DNA of 5,976 nt from Planctomycetota bacterium. Lineage in GTDB: Bacteria > Planctomycetota > Phycisphaerae > Sedimentisphaerales > SM23-30. The notes beneath the pieces were generated by a model. It searched no databases. It worked only from the letters and a program-made list of their open reading frames with translations, and was not told where the DNA came from. This document shows, in pieces, positions 1-5,976 of the stretch. Position 1 is the stretch's first letter, and each line of letters opens with the position of its first letter. The stretch is from positions 7,690 through 13,665 of the forward strand of contig JAKJEP010000050.1 of the NCBI GenBank assembly GCA_022705365.1, written 5' to 3'. Both the position numbers and the translations under genes were made by a program.

Positions 1-2915
1 GTTGTCAGGGCAGTCATCAGGATCGGGCGCAGTCTCCGCCGTCCCGCCTCTTCGATGGCTTCCCGAACCGGCATTTGATCCCGGCGCCGCAGCAGGTTGG
101 TATGATCGACCAGCAGGATCGCGTTGTTGACCACAATGCCTTCCAACATGATGCAGCCGATGAAAGACTGGATGTTGAAGGTCGTATAGGTGAAAAACAG
201 CATCAGAATAACGCCGATGGCCGCCAGCGGCACAGAAAACATCACCACAAACGGGTCCCGCAGCGATTCATACTGGCAGGCCATTACCATATAAACCAGG
301 ATCAGCGCCAGCACGCAGCTCAGCATCAGCTCACGAAAGGCTTTCTGCTGTTCTTCGTAATCGCCGCCCAGCGTTATCGCGAAATCTCGCGGCACGGGAA
401 TCGTCTGCAGCTTCTCCTGGATGTCCGATAAAACGGACCCCATATCTCTGCCGGTCAGGTCCGCGGAAACGGTAATGATTCGCTCCTGGTCTTTTCGTTC
501 GATCATGACCGGTCCGCTCCGCGGCACAACATGGACTACATTTCGCAGTACGACCGGTTCCTGGTTGGCATTGGTGATTGTCAGGTCTAGGATGTCCCTC
601 AAGTCCATCTTATCCGCGTTGCTCAGTTTAACCAGTATGGCAAACTCGTCGCCCCCCTGGCGGTAATAGCCCGAAGTGGTGCCCGATATGATCGTCTGCA
701 GAGCGCCGGCAATTTTCGATACCGTCAGACCCATATCCGCCGCCTTTTGCCGGTCGATGTCGATTAGTTCCTCCGGACTGCCGGATTCCCGGCTTATTTT
801 GGTGTCGGTAATCCCCGCGACCGATTCCACTGCTTTCTGAACCTCTTCCGCCAGCAGGGCAGCCGTGTCCAGGTCATGACCGCGAATCTCCACCTCGACT
901 TTATCCTGACTGGATGTCCCCATCCGCAGGATAAACAGACCCTGTCCGGCCCGGGTTCGAATCATCATCCCCGGAATATTCTTCAGTTTTTTCCGCAGAT
1001 CCGCGGCAATCTGTTCGCTCGACCGTTTCCGCTCTGACTGGTTTTTCAGGGCAATCCGCAGGTCTCCCACATGGCTGCCCCTGGAGCGCCAGGCTGAACC
1101 GCCGATACTGGTCACCATGCTTTTCAACTCCGGTACGCTCTGCCGGACGATTTGCTCGATTTCTTTGAACTTCTCATCGACGAGATCCAGCCGTGTCCCC
1201 ACTTGCATTTCGCCGTTGACCCGAACCTCGCTTTCGTCGGAACTTGGCATCAGTTCCACCCCGATATATTTCGCCAGCAAAATCGATCCCCCCAGAACCA
1301 GCAGGGCACAGCCGGTAATGAGTATCCGGTGCGACAGCGCAACGTGCAGAATTTTCTTATACCCGTCTTCCAGCCGGCTGAGCCATCGCCCGCAGGCGTT
1401 GCCTATCCTTTCGCCCAGGGTGAGGGAGGCGTTTGTCTTCCGCGGGGTTGACGGCAGAATCTTCGCCGAAAGCATCGGGACGACCGTAATCGCCACAACC
1501 AGGGAACAGAAAAGGGAAAAGCTGATTACGACGGATAACTGCTTGAACATAACCCCGGACATGCCCTTGACGAAAACCAGCGGCAGAAACACCGCCATGG
1601 TGGTCAGCGTACTGGCGATAATGGCAGGTGTAACCTCTTCCGCTCCGTCGATGGCCGCTTTTTCCGGAAGCACACCTCCCTCGCGCATCCGGTAAATATT
1701 CTCCAGCACCACGATCGAATTATCGACGAGCATCCCGATCCCCAGCGCCAATCCTCCCATCGTCATGATATTCAAGGTAAATTGACCGAAATAAAGCAGC
1801 GCAAACGTCGCTATGATCGAAACCGGAATCGCCACGGCGATCACGATCGTACTGCGGATGTTTCGCAGAAACAGCAGCAAAACGAAAACCGCCAGGATTC
1901 CGCCGTATATGGCCGAGGAACCAACGCTTTGAATGGACCGCTTGATATAATCCGAGGTGTCGATAATCGGAATGATTTTGATCTGCGGGATATCCCGGTT
2001 GATGCGTTCCAGTTCCGCCAAAGCCGCGCCGGCCACCTCGACGGTATTTTTTCCTGACTGTTTGTTAATCGACAACCGTATGCCGGGATCGCCGTTGACC
2101 CGGACGGACCGGGTCAGTTTCTGCCAGGAATCCTCCACTGTCGCAATCTCGCGCAACGGAATCGGAACTCCCTGCCGGACGGCAACGACCGTATCGCCGA
2201 GCTGCCGCAGGTCGGTATATTCCCCGGGCGTCCGTACGGTAATCTCGAAATTGCCCTTGTCAATCGTACCCGCCGGAATATTTACATTGCCCTCCTTGAC
2301 ATGCGAAAGGATCGTATCGAGCGGAATGGACAGAGCGTTCATCTTGACCGGGTCCAGATTCACATGAATCTCCCGCTGGAGTCCGCCCCAAATATCCACC
2401 GCCGCCACGCCGGGCACCCGCTCCAGCCGGTATTTCACGTCATCCTCGATAATCTGCCGGGTTTTGACCGGATCGAGATGACTGGAGGCGCCCAGAATCA
2501 GGATGGGGAAACTGGCCAGGTCGAACTTTCGCAGGGTCGGCCGCTCGGCCTCTTCCGGCAACCGGGGAATCACGCGGTCCAGCCTGTCGCGGATGTCGTT
2601 GGCCGCCGCGTCCAGGTCGGTTCCCCAGGTAAAAGTAACCCGGATCGTCCCCTGCCCTTCAACCGATTCCGAAGTCAATTCTTCCACCCCTGGTACCGCG
2701 CTCAGCGATTCCTCCAGGGGCCGGCTTATAAGTTCCTCAATCTCCTCCGGCCCGGCATTTTCATAGGTACAGGACACGCTGATCGTCGGATAGGAAATGT
2801 CCGGCATCAAATCGATGGGCAGCCGCAGTAAAGAGATAGCTCCCAGCAGGATCACCATCAAAACCACCATGGTGGTAAAGATCGGGCGGTGGACGGCAAA
2901 ACGAGAAAAGTTCAT
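1..2915 (-). CDS. RND-family efflux permease, C-terminus beyond window
   Basis: Inner-membrane pump of a tripartite efflux system that uses the proton gradient to export substrates taken mainly from the periplasm or membrane. I read 971 uninterrupted codons from the ATG at 2915; relatives have about 1,020-1,060 residues, so roughly the last 60-80 (TM11-TM12) are missing. Residues 1-30 have the classic N-terminus (MNFSRFAVHRPIFTTMVVLM) with TM1. Periplasmic porter loops follow. TM2-TM4 end in GIGMLVDNSIVVLENI, placing Asp398 and Asn399 where AcrB has Asp407/Asp408. TM8 starts near residue 863, and TM10 carries VVNNAILLVDH, with Asn930 at the position of AcrB Lys940. The VDN/NNAI combination fits SwrC/YerP-like and many environmental RND pumps rather than AcrB itself. 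The start overlaps the adaptor stop (ATGA), implying translational coupling. Family assignment is firm; the substrate cannot be told from sequence. Confidence 0.96.
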   Translation of the reverse strand, partial: MNFSRFAVHRPIFTTMVVLMVILLGAISLLRLPIDLMPDISYPTISVSCTYENAGPEEIEELISRPLEESLSAVPGVEELTSESVEGQGTIRVTFTWGTDLDAAANDIRDRLDRVIPRLPEEAERPTLRKFDLASFPILILGASSHLDPVKTRQIIEDDVKYRLERVPGVAAVDIWGGLQREIHVNLDPVKMNALSIPLDTILSHVKEGNVNIPAGTIDKGNFEITVRTPGEYTDLRQLGDTVVAVRQGVPIPLREIATVEDSWQKLTRSVRVNGDPGIRLSINKQSGKNTVEVAGAALAELERINRDIPQIKIIPIIDTSDYIKRSIQSVGSSAIYGGILAVFVLLLFLRNIRSTIVIAVAIPVSIIATFALLYFGQFTLNIMTMGGLALGIGMLVDNSIVVLENIYRMREGGVLPEKAAIDGAEEVTPAIIASTLTTMAVFLPLVFVKGMSGVMFKQLSVVISFSLFCSLVVAITVVPMLSAKILPSTPRKTNASLTLGERIGNACGRWLSRLEDGYKKILHVALSHRILITGCALLVLGGSILLAKYIGVELMPSSDESEVRVNGEMQVGTRLDLVDEKFKEIEQIVRQSVPELKSMVTSIGGSAWRSRGSHVGDLRIALKNQSERKRSSEQIAADLRKKLKNIPGMMIRTRAGQGLFILRMGTSSQDKVEVEIRGHDLDTAALLAEEVQKAVESVAGITDTKISRESGSPEELIDIDRQKAADMGLTVSKIAGALQTIISGTTSGYYRQGGDEFAILVKLSNADKMDLRDILDLTITNANQEPVVLRNVVHVVPRSGPVMIERKDQERIITVSADLTGRDMGSVLSDIQEKLQTIPVPRDFAITLGGDYEEQQKAFRELMLSCVLALILVYMVMACQYESLRDPFVVMFSVPLAAIGVILMLFFTYTTFNIQSFIGCIMLEGIVVNNAILLVDHTNLLRRRDQMPVREAIEEAGRRRLRPILMTALT

Positions 2916-4075
2916 TTCCGGATTCCGTTCTGCATCAAAATAATATCCGAATCGTCCTCTACCAAGTGATTGCCGATGGTGATTACCGCACCCGTAAAGT
3001 TTGGCTCGGTTATCGCTACCCGTTCCCTCTCAATGATACCCGTTACGACCGGCAGAAAACGGGCCTTGTTCTCTTTCGTATCCGCCAGAAAGACACCTTG
3101 TGTGCCGTTTCGCTTGACGAGCGCCGAGATCGGGATAATGATGACGTTCTCGTGATGCGAGAATTCGATCTGGGCGCGCACGAACATCCCCGGTTTGAGC
3201 AGCAATTGCAAATTCGGCACCTCGATCTCCAGCCGGGCCTGTCGGCTGCTTTCCTTGAGAAGCGGCGCGATGCGGACCACCGTGCCGGTGAATTTCTGGT
3301 CCGGATACGAATCGGTGGTGATCTCCGCGGCCTGCCCGATGCGGACCTTCGGATAATCTCGCTCAATGACATGCACCACCGCGGTTACCGGATCATTTTC
3401 CAGGATCGATACAATCGGTTGATTTACCTGTAAAAGGGTCCCCTCATCAACAAACCGTTCCCCCACCACCCGCGTGGAATCCCCTTCTTCCCAGAATGCC
3501 CGGACCTGGGTATAAGAGAGCCGAAGCTGAGCCGCCTGAAGCGACGATTGCTTCTGATCGACCAGCGCCTGCGAAACCTTCAGCCGGCTCTGGCTGGCGG
3601 TATAGGCCGCTTCCGACTCATCCAGCTCGGACACCGAGGCGATCTGCTTTTCCCGCAGCGCCTTCGCCCGCTCATATTCCCGTTGGGCCAGTTCCAGTTC
3701 ACTCTCGCTGTTGGCCGCATTGGCCTGGGCGACCTGCAGCTCCGCCTTCGCCTGCTCCACCTGCTGGGAAAACTCTTCCCCATCCAGCACCGCTATGAGC
3801 TGATTCCGCTCGACGGTATCCCCAACATTTACCAGGAGTTTTTTTAACCAGCCCGATACCTTGGGCGCTACGATAAACTGTGATTTTGGAATCAAGGAAC
3901 CGCTGAAGACCCCGATATCCCGGATGGATCCCGTCTCAATTTCCCTGGTTTCCACGGGTACGGAAGTATCGGTTGTTTTCAGAGGTAGCTTGCCGGCCTG
4001 TAAAATCCGCTTCCGCACCTGCCAACCAATCACTGCGATCAAAGCAATTAGGATTATTATGGTGGCTTTTTTCAT
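2912..4075 (-). CDS. RND efflux periplasmic adaptor (membrane fusion protein)
   Basis: 387-residue adaptor that would bridge the RND permease and an outer-membrane channel. Residues 4-20 are a hydrophobic N-terminal anchor after MKKA; no lipobox cysteine is seen, so it is probably an uncleaved membrane anchor. The first half of the lipoyl domain lies at about 65-100 (SGWLKKLLVNVGDTVERNQL). An Ala/Gln/Glu-rich coiled-coil hairpin spans about 101-186, the second lipoyl half about 187-228 (VVGERFVDEGTLL), the beta-barrel about 230-305 (ending LLKPGMFVRAQIEF) and the membrane-proximal domain 306-387. Length is normal for the family. The lipoyl re-entry is VRAFWEEGDSTRVVGE instead of the usual short RAPFDGVVG type, a small acidic insertion. 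The stop TGA overlaps the permease ATG. The start at 4075 is chosen because MKKATIIILI gives a natural anchor; its ribosome site is only a weak AAGAA run. It could be a metal or a drug adaptor; no His/Met-rich metal-binding stretch is visible. Confidence 0.95.
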   Translation of the reverse strand: MKKATIIILIALIAVIGWQVRKRILQAGKLPLKTTDTSVPVETREIETGSIRDIGVFSGSLIPKSQFIVAPKVSGWLKKLLVNVGDTVERNQLIAVLDGEEFSQQVEQAKAELQVAQANAANSESELELAQREYERAKALREKQIASVSELDESEAAYTASQSRLKVSQALVDQKQSSLQAAQLRLSYTQVRAFWEEGDSTRVVGERFVDEGTLLQVNQPIVSILENDPVTAVVHVIERDYPKVRIGQAAEITTDSYPDQKFTGTVVRIAPLLKESSRQARLEIEVPNLQLLLKPGMFVRAQIEFSHHENVIIIPISALVKRNGTQGVFLADTKENKARFLPVVTGIIERERVAITEPNFTGAVITIGNHLVEDDSDIILMQNGIRK

Positions 4076-4086
4076 AGTTTCTTCAT
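4072..4086 (-). promoter_or_regulatory. Four-codon upstream ORF overlapping adaptor start
   Basis: An ATG at 4086 opens the mini-frame ATG AAG AAA CTA TGA (Met-Lys-Lys-Leu-stop). Its stop overlaps the adaptor ATG at 4075 as ATGA, the same arrangement as the adaptor-permease junction. It arises from a direct repeat of AAACTATGAA, whose copies lie 11 bases apart (plus-strand 4071-4080 and 4082-4091). No good Shine-Dalgarno precedes the first ATG. It may be a translational leader or simply a small slippage duplication; function is inferred only. Confidence 0.3.
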
Positions 4087-4117
4087 AGTTTACACATCAA
4101 GGGGTCTTATTTTTCGT

Positions 4118-4146
4118 ATCATATCCATTCTTTCATTTTAGTGCAA
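4118..4146 (-). promoter_or_regulatory. Candidate sigma-70-type promoter of efflux operon
   Basis: On the minus strand, TTGCAC (4146-4141) is separated by 17 bases from TATGAT (4123-4118), about 43 bases upstream of the adaptor start. The -10 box matches the consensus at 5 of 6 positions, the -35 only in its TTG. The surrounding 4080-4200 stretch is much more AT-rich than the operon, as expected for a promoter region. The site is found by eye and no regulator operator is evident; the only regulator-like fragment nearby (4480-4780) is broken. Confidence 0.35.
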
Positions 4147-4479
4147 ATTATCTTGCAAATAAAATGTATGAATACATAATATCTTTGTAAATAAATACTT
4201 ATATGAATTCTGCGATTCAATAATAGAAGATTCGGTGCGTTCTAGCCCTCTCACCGGTTCGGGAACATAATGACCGATGGTGTCAATCTCAAAACCGGAA
4301 AAATACAGGTTAGCGGGGTCCACTTTAACACCGATCTCAAATGCCCAGGCACCGGCATCTGCGGTAAAATCAGTATTTGTAAAACTGAAATTGTCTTGGG
4401 TCCATTCTGTCAGGCTCGTAAGCGAGCCGGAAGTACCAAAATTGACTTCCGTTATGCCCATATCCCCCAGGTACGGGAC
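4138..4479 (-). pseudogene. C-terminal fragment of PEP-CTERM-like exported protein
   Basis: Minus-strand frame, open to a stop at 4138-4140, resembling the end of an exported, exosortase-sorted protein. Reading from about 4461 it shows Ser/Thr/Asn/Asp-rich sequence (NFSFTNTDFTADAGAW) and then FEIGVKVDPANLYFSGFEID and TIGHYVPEP. The VPEP (4266-4255) is the hallmark opening of a PEP-CTERM sorting signal. The transmembrane helix and Arg cluster that should follow directly are absent; instead a charged AT-rich tail (VRGLERTESSIIES and onward) reads to the stop, so the tail looks like unrelated sequence joined at about 4254. On the upstream side the frame stays open into 4480-4650 but has no start there, and that part is antisense to the HTH fragment, so the N-terminus is also lost. 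ATG 4461 is an internal methionine. PEP-CTERM identity is a motif-based inference; a small unrelated secreted protein cannot be excluded. Confidence 0.5.
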
Positions 4480-4780
4480 TTCACGGATTTGATAACCCTG
4501 CTTTTTCCCGACAACTGTAATCAGCGGTATGCTGCCGCGTGCATATTCTTTGAATTGAAATGGGCTAATTCCCTGGTGCCTAATATGTCTTACCTTGAAA
4601 CAAAGTATGTTATGTCCCGTCGCACAATACAGCGGGCCCGGGCCAAATTAGCACGGCTGGGAATCATTGAACATATCAGCAACCTGAATGCCAGATATGG
4701 TGGTCAATCCGGTTGGAAACTCTCCGGTCGGTTTGAGCAGGGATTGCGGCATCTGGCGGAACATGCTGCCTCCTTCCGCC
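4480..4780 (+). pseudogene. Helix-turn-helix DNA-binding protein fragment
   Basis: Plus-strand frame whose residues read like a genuine protein between about FTDLITLLFPDN (4480) and LAEHAASFR (ending 4779). The core holds a probable winged helix-turn-helix: SYLETKYVMSRRTIQRARAK (helix, turn, recognition helix rich in Arg), then LARLGIIEHIS and a basic wing around NARYGGQSGWKLSGRF. This arrangement, with a marker-like turn before SRRTIQRA, suits a transcriptional or replication-associated DNA binder. The frame is open from an ATG at 4270 to 4896, but the first ~70 residues are antisense to the PEP-CTERM fragment and the last ~37 are antisense to the Orc1-like ATPase, so neither end is native. 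No start with a ribosome site lies near 4480. I do not recognise a named family. It could be a piece of a protein normally encoded beside the ATPase, since both point to DNA binding or replication. Confidence 0.5.
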
Positions 4781-5122
4781 AAGGTCCAAGTGTTCATTGC
4801 GGAGGGGTATATTCTGCTGCTGGCACATTTCCGAGAGCAGGTTCAGAAAATAACTCACGGTCAGGGTTTTGCCGGTGCCGGTCTTACCCCAGATAGCCAG
4901 ATGGCAGGGATGGTTATCGCGGAAAATCCCGGCGAAATGGCTGGCCAGTTCCTTGATCTCGGTGTCACGGACATTGGCATTGAAGATTTCTTCCAGTACC
5001 GCCAGTTGTTCGGCCCGGATAAGCTGTTCATCATCCAGAAAGCGGCGGTCTTTGATAATGGCGGAATCCACCATATTCTGGATCTGGTCGAGAATCTTAC
5101 TACGTACTTTGACTGGTTCCAT
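4676..5122 (-). pseudogene. Truncated Orc1/Cdc6-like AAA+ ATPase (N-terminal part)
   Basis: The frame opens at ATG 5122 behind a strong Shine-Dalgarno and reads as the N-terminus of a Cdc6/Orc1-type AAA+ ATPase. Residues 28-45 (FLDDEQLIRAEQLAVLEE) and 55-68 (EIKELASHFAGIFR) resemble the conserved segment before the P-loop. Residues 77-86 (IWGKTGTGKT) are a Walker A motif matching GxxxxGKT, with Lys85 and Thr86 as nucleotide-binding residues. Helix VSYFLNLLSEMCQQQ and the strand NEHLDL follow. Homologous-looking sequence stops at residue 114 (about 4781); residues 115-148 are antisense to the HTH fragment and run to a chance stop at 4676. Walker B, sensor motifs, lid and C-terminal winged helix are all gone (full proteins have about 350-420 residues), so it cannot be a working ATPase. 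In archaea and eukaryotes this family loads or marks replication origins; bacterial copies are rarer and their role here is unknown. Confidence 0.62.
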
Positions 5123-5129
5123 CGGAAAA

Positions 5130-5136
5130 TCACCTC
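5130..5136 (-). promoter_or_regulatory. Strong Shine-Dalgarno of Orc1/Cdc6-like fragment
   Basis: Minus strand GAGGTGA, seven bases before ATG 5122. It fixes the start of the ATPase fragment over the other-frame ATG at 5148 and shows that the 5' end of this gene is intact even though its 3' two-thirds are missing. Confidence 0.7.
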
Positions 5137-5635
5137 AATATGTTCCATGGGAAGAGGTACTATTTATATTTTTTGCCACCCCAGTAGTTTATTCGAATTG
5201 GCGTTAACCAAATCTCGTGAAGTTGAATTTGTTATTATGGAAGTGAATGATTGTTTAAATCCGGATTAAGGATGCACGTCGGGTTGAAGAGTCGGATATA
5301 ATCAATTGAAAACCTGTGCCAGTAACTTTAAAACCATTTGTCGAAAAAGTACTTACAAGCGTAATATTCTTTTATTTCTATTGTCGACCTTGATCTGCAA
5401 CATCTTTGCAACAGAAATGTACTTTAATCAATTGATGGAATTGAAATCAGCGGCCAAAGCCGAATATCAGATTGGGGATTGTATTATTTAATTTAATGTC
5501 TTCGATGATAACTACTCGGTCAAAATTGCTGTCTGAAAAAGGCATTTACAAAAGAAAATGAGTGATCCTTTTTGGATCTGGTTCTGGTATATTGTGATAA
5601 AACCAAGAAAGGCAACATGCTTTTATTTCCCCATT
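5137..5635. other. AT-rich stretch without convincing gene
   Basis: About 500 AT-rich bases between the start of the ATPase fragment and the stop of the next gene. It should contain the former promoter of the ATPase gene; a TATAAA box on the minus strand at 5168-5163 is suitably placed, but no good -35 accompanies it. Also visible are two copies of TAATCAATTGA (5299-5309 and 5425-5435), each holding the palindrome TCAATTGA, and a short perfect hairpin GATCC-N5-GATC-type (5564-5578, 5-base stem). A 61-codon plus-strand frame at 5306-5491 starts with TTG and has no ribosome site; its last 24 codons could be a gene remnant but I do not recognise them. No tRNA, rRNA or CRISPR-like repeat pattern was seen. 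Confidence 0.5.
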
Positions 5636-5976
5636 TTATATCACTGATTCGCCCTTTTCATACGTAATCCAAATAATTTGCGTAACCCCGTTTCTCTTTA
5701 GTTTGACTCCCTGCTCCATAAGCTCCAGGCCACTTATTGATTTTTCCATATCTGATTGAGCCGGCTGAATGTTGGATAAGATCGGCAAATCGCCCAGAGC
5801 AGCCAGGCAGGTGGCGCGTAAATTTTTATCGGAGTTTCCAAAAAAAGTACCTTCAAAAAAGCTATGATCAACTTTGGCCAGCGTACCGGTATATTTTTTC
5901 GTTTCGTATCGAGCCAGGGGATCCAGTCCGTGGAGTTTCACCACCCGCACAGCGGGTCCTTCCTCGTCCGTTAGAA
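5636..5976 (-). CDS. Hypothetical protein, 3' end only
   Basis: Minus-strand gene entering from the right edge; 112 codons are visible, ending at a TAA (5638-5636). The frame is open to the edge, so the GTG at 5950 is probably internal and the true start lies outside. The visible part has no transmembrane helix and is mixed alpha/beta in character: VRVVKLHGLDPLARYETKKY, then a Phe-rich SFFEGTFFG, a helix-like NLRATCLAALGDLP, a Gln/Ser linker with DMEKSISGLELMEQGVK, and a final strand TQIIWITYEKGES. It reads like the C-terminal soluble end of a larger protein. I recognise no family or catalytic motif. It has the same strand as the operon and fragments but is separated from them by about 500 non-coding bases, so it is probably an independent transcript. 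It looks like an ordinary intact 3' end, unlike its broken neighbours. Confidence 0.55.
   Translation of the reverse strand, partial: LTDEEGPAVRVVKLHGLDPLARYETKKYTGTLAKVDHSFFEGTFFGNSDKNLRATCLAALGDLPILSNIQPAQSDMEKSISGLELMEQGVKLKRNGVTQIIWITYEKGESVI

Noticed and set aside
75..2831. Several plus-strand open frames (for example 1117-1695 and 2301-2831)
   Set aside because: They lie antisense to the uninterrupted RND permease frame and have compositions typical of shadow frames.
2966..3847. Open frames on both strands inside the adaptor gene
   Set aside because: They are alternative-frame shadows of the adaptor; their Arg/Pro/Ser-rich sequences resemble no protein.
4455..4800. Inverted repeats flanking the plus-strand HTH segment (invertible switch)
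   Set aside because: Comparing the sequences around 4460-4490 and 4770-4800 by eye gave no convincing inverted match, and no recombinase is present.
4270..4896. A single 208-residue plus-strand gene
   Set aside because: Only the middle (about 4480-4780) looks like protein; the two ends are antisense to the PEP-CTERM and ATPase fragments, so the long frame is chimeric.
4688..5269. A 193-codon plus-strand frame
   Set aside because: Most of it is antisense to the ATPase fragment, which has the Walker A motif and Shine-Dalgarno; the short remainder after 5123 shows nothing recognisable.
5299..5435. Two TAATCAATTGA copies as operators or element ends
   Set aside because: They are short and AT-rich, 126 bases apart, with no gene start nearby; chance is sufficient.
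5306..5491. A 61-residue plus-strand protein with a hydrophobic segment
   Set aside because: The start is TTG with no ribosome site, and the codons and length are compatible with chance in AT-rich DNA.
5564..5578. Hairpin GATCC-TTTTT-GGATC as a terminator for the gene ending at 5636
   Set aside because: The stem is only 5 base pairs and on neither strand is it followed directly by a U-run.

Overview
The window looks like a Gram-negative bacterial chromosome segment in which almost all coding is on the minus strand. Three regions can be separated.

Region 1 (1-4146) is a GC-rich two-gene efflux operon read right to left. A periplasmic adaptor (membrane fusion) protein at 4075-2912 is followed, with a 4-base ATGA overlap, by an RND-family inner-membrane permease that starts at 2915 and runs off the left edge after 971 codons. 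I translated the permease through the whole window and it is uninterrupted. The two products would form the pump and periplasmic linker of a tripartite efflux system. No outer-membrane channel gene is visible; if one belongs to the operon it lies left of the window. A candidate promoter and a four-codon upstream reading frame precede the adaptor.

Region 2 (about 4138-5122) is a patchwork of three broken genes with sharp edges. From left to right: the C-terminal part of a probable PEP-CTERM exported protein (minus), cut just after its VPEP signature; a roughly 100-residue helix-turn-helix protein fragment (plus), lacking both its start and its end; and the N-terminal 114 residues of an Orc1/Cdc6-like AAA+ ATPase (minus), which keeps its start codon, Shine-Dalgarno site and Walker A motif but has lost everything after that. 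The plus-strand fragment meets the ATPase fragment at about 4780 and the PEP-CTERM fragment at about 4455-4480. This looks like a rearrangement scar rather than a working locus.

Region 3 (5123-5976) is AT-rich. About 500 bases carry no convincing gene, followed by the 3' end of an unrecognised minus-strand gene that enters from the right edge.

Taxonomy: an RND system together with a PEP-CTERM protein and a bacterial Orc1/Cdc6-like ATPase suggests a member of the Planctomycetota or a related PVC lineage, perhaps Phycisphaerae. This is an inference from family flavour, not shown by any marker gene here.
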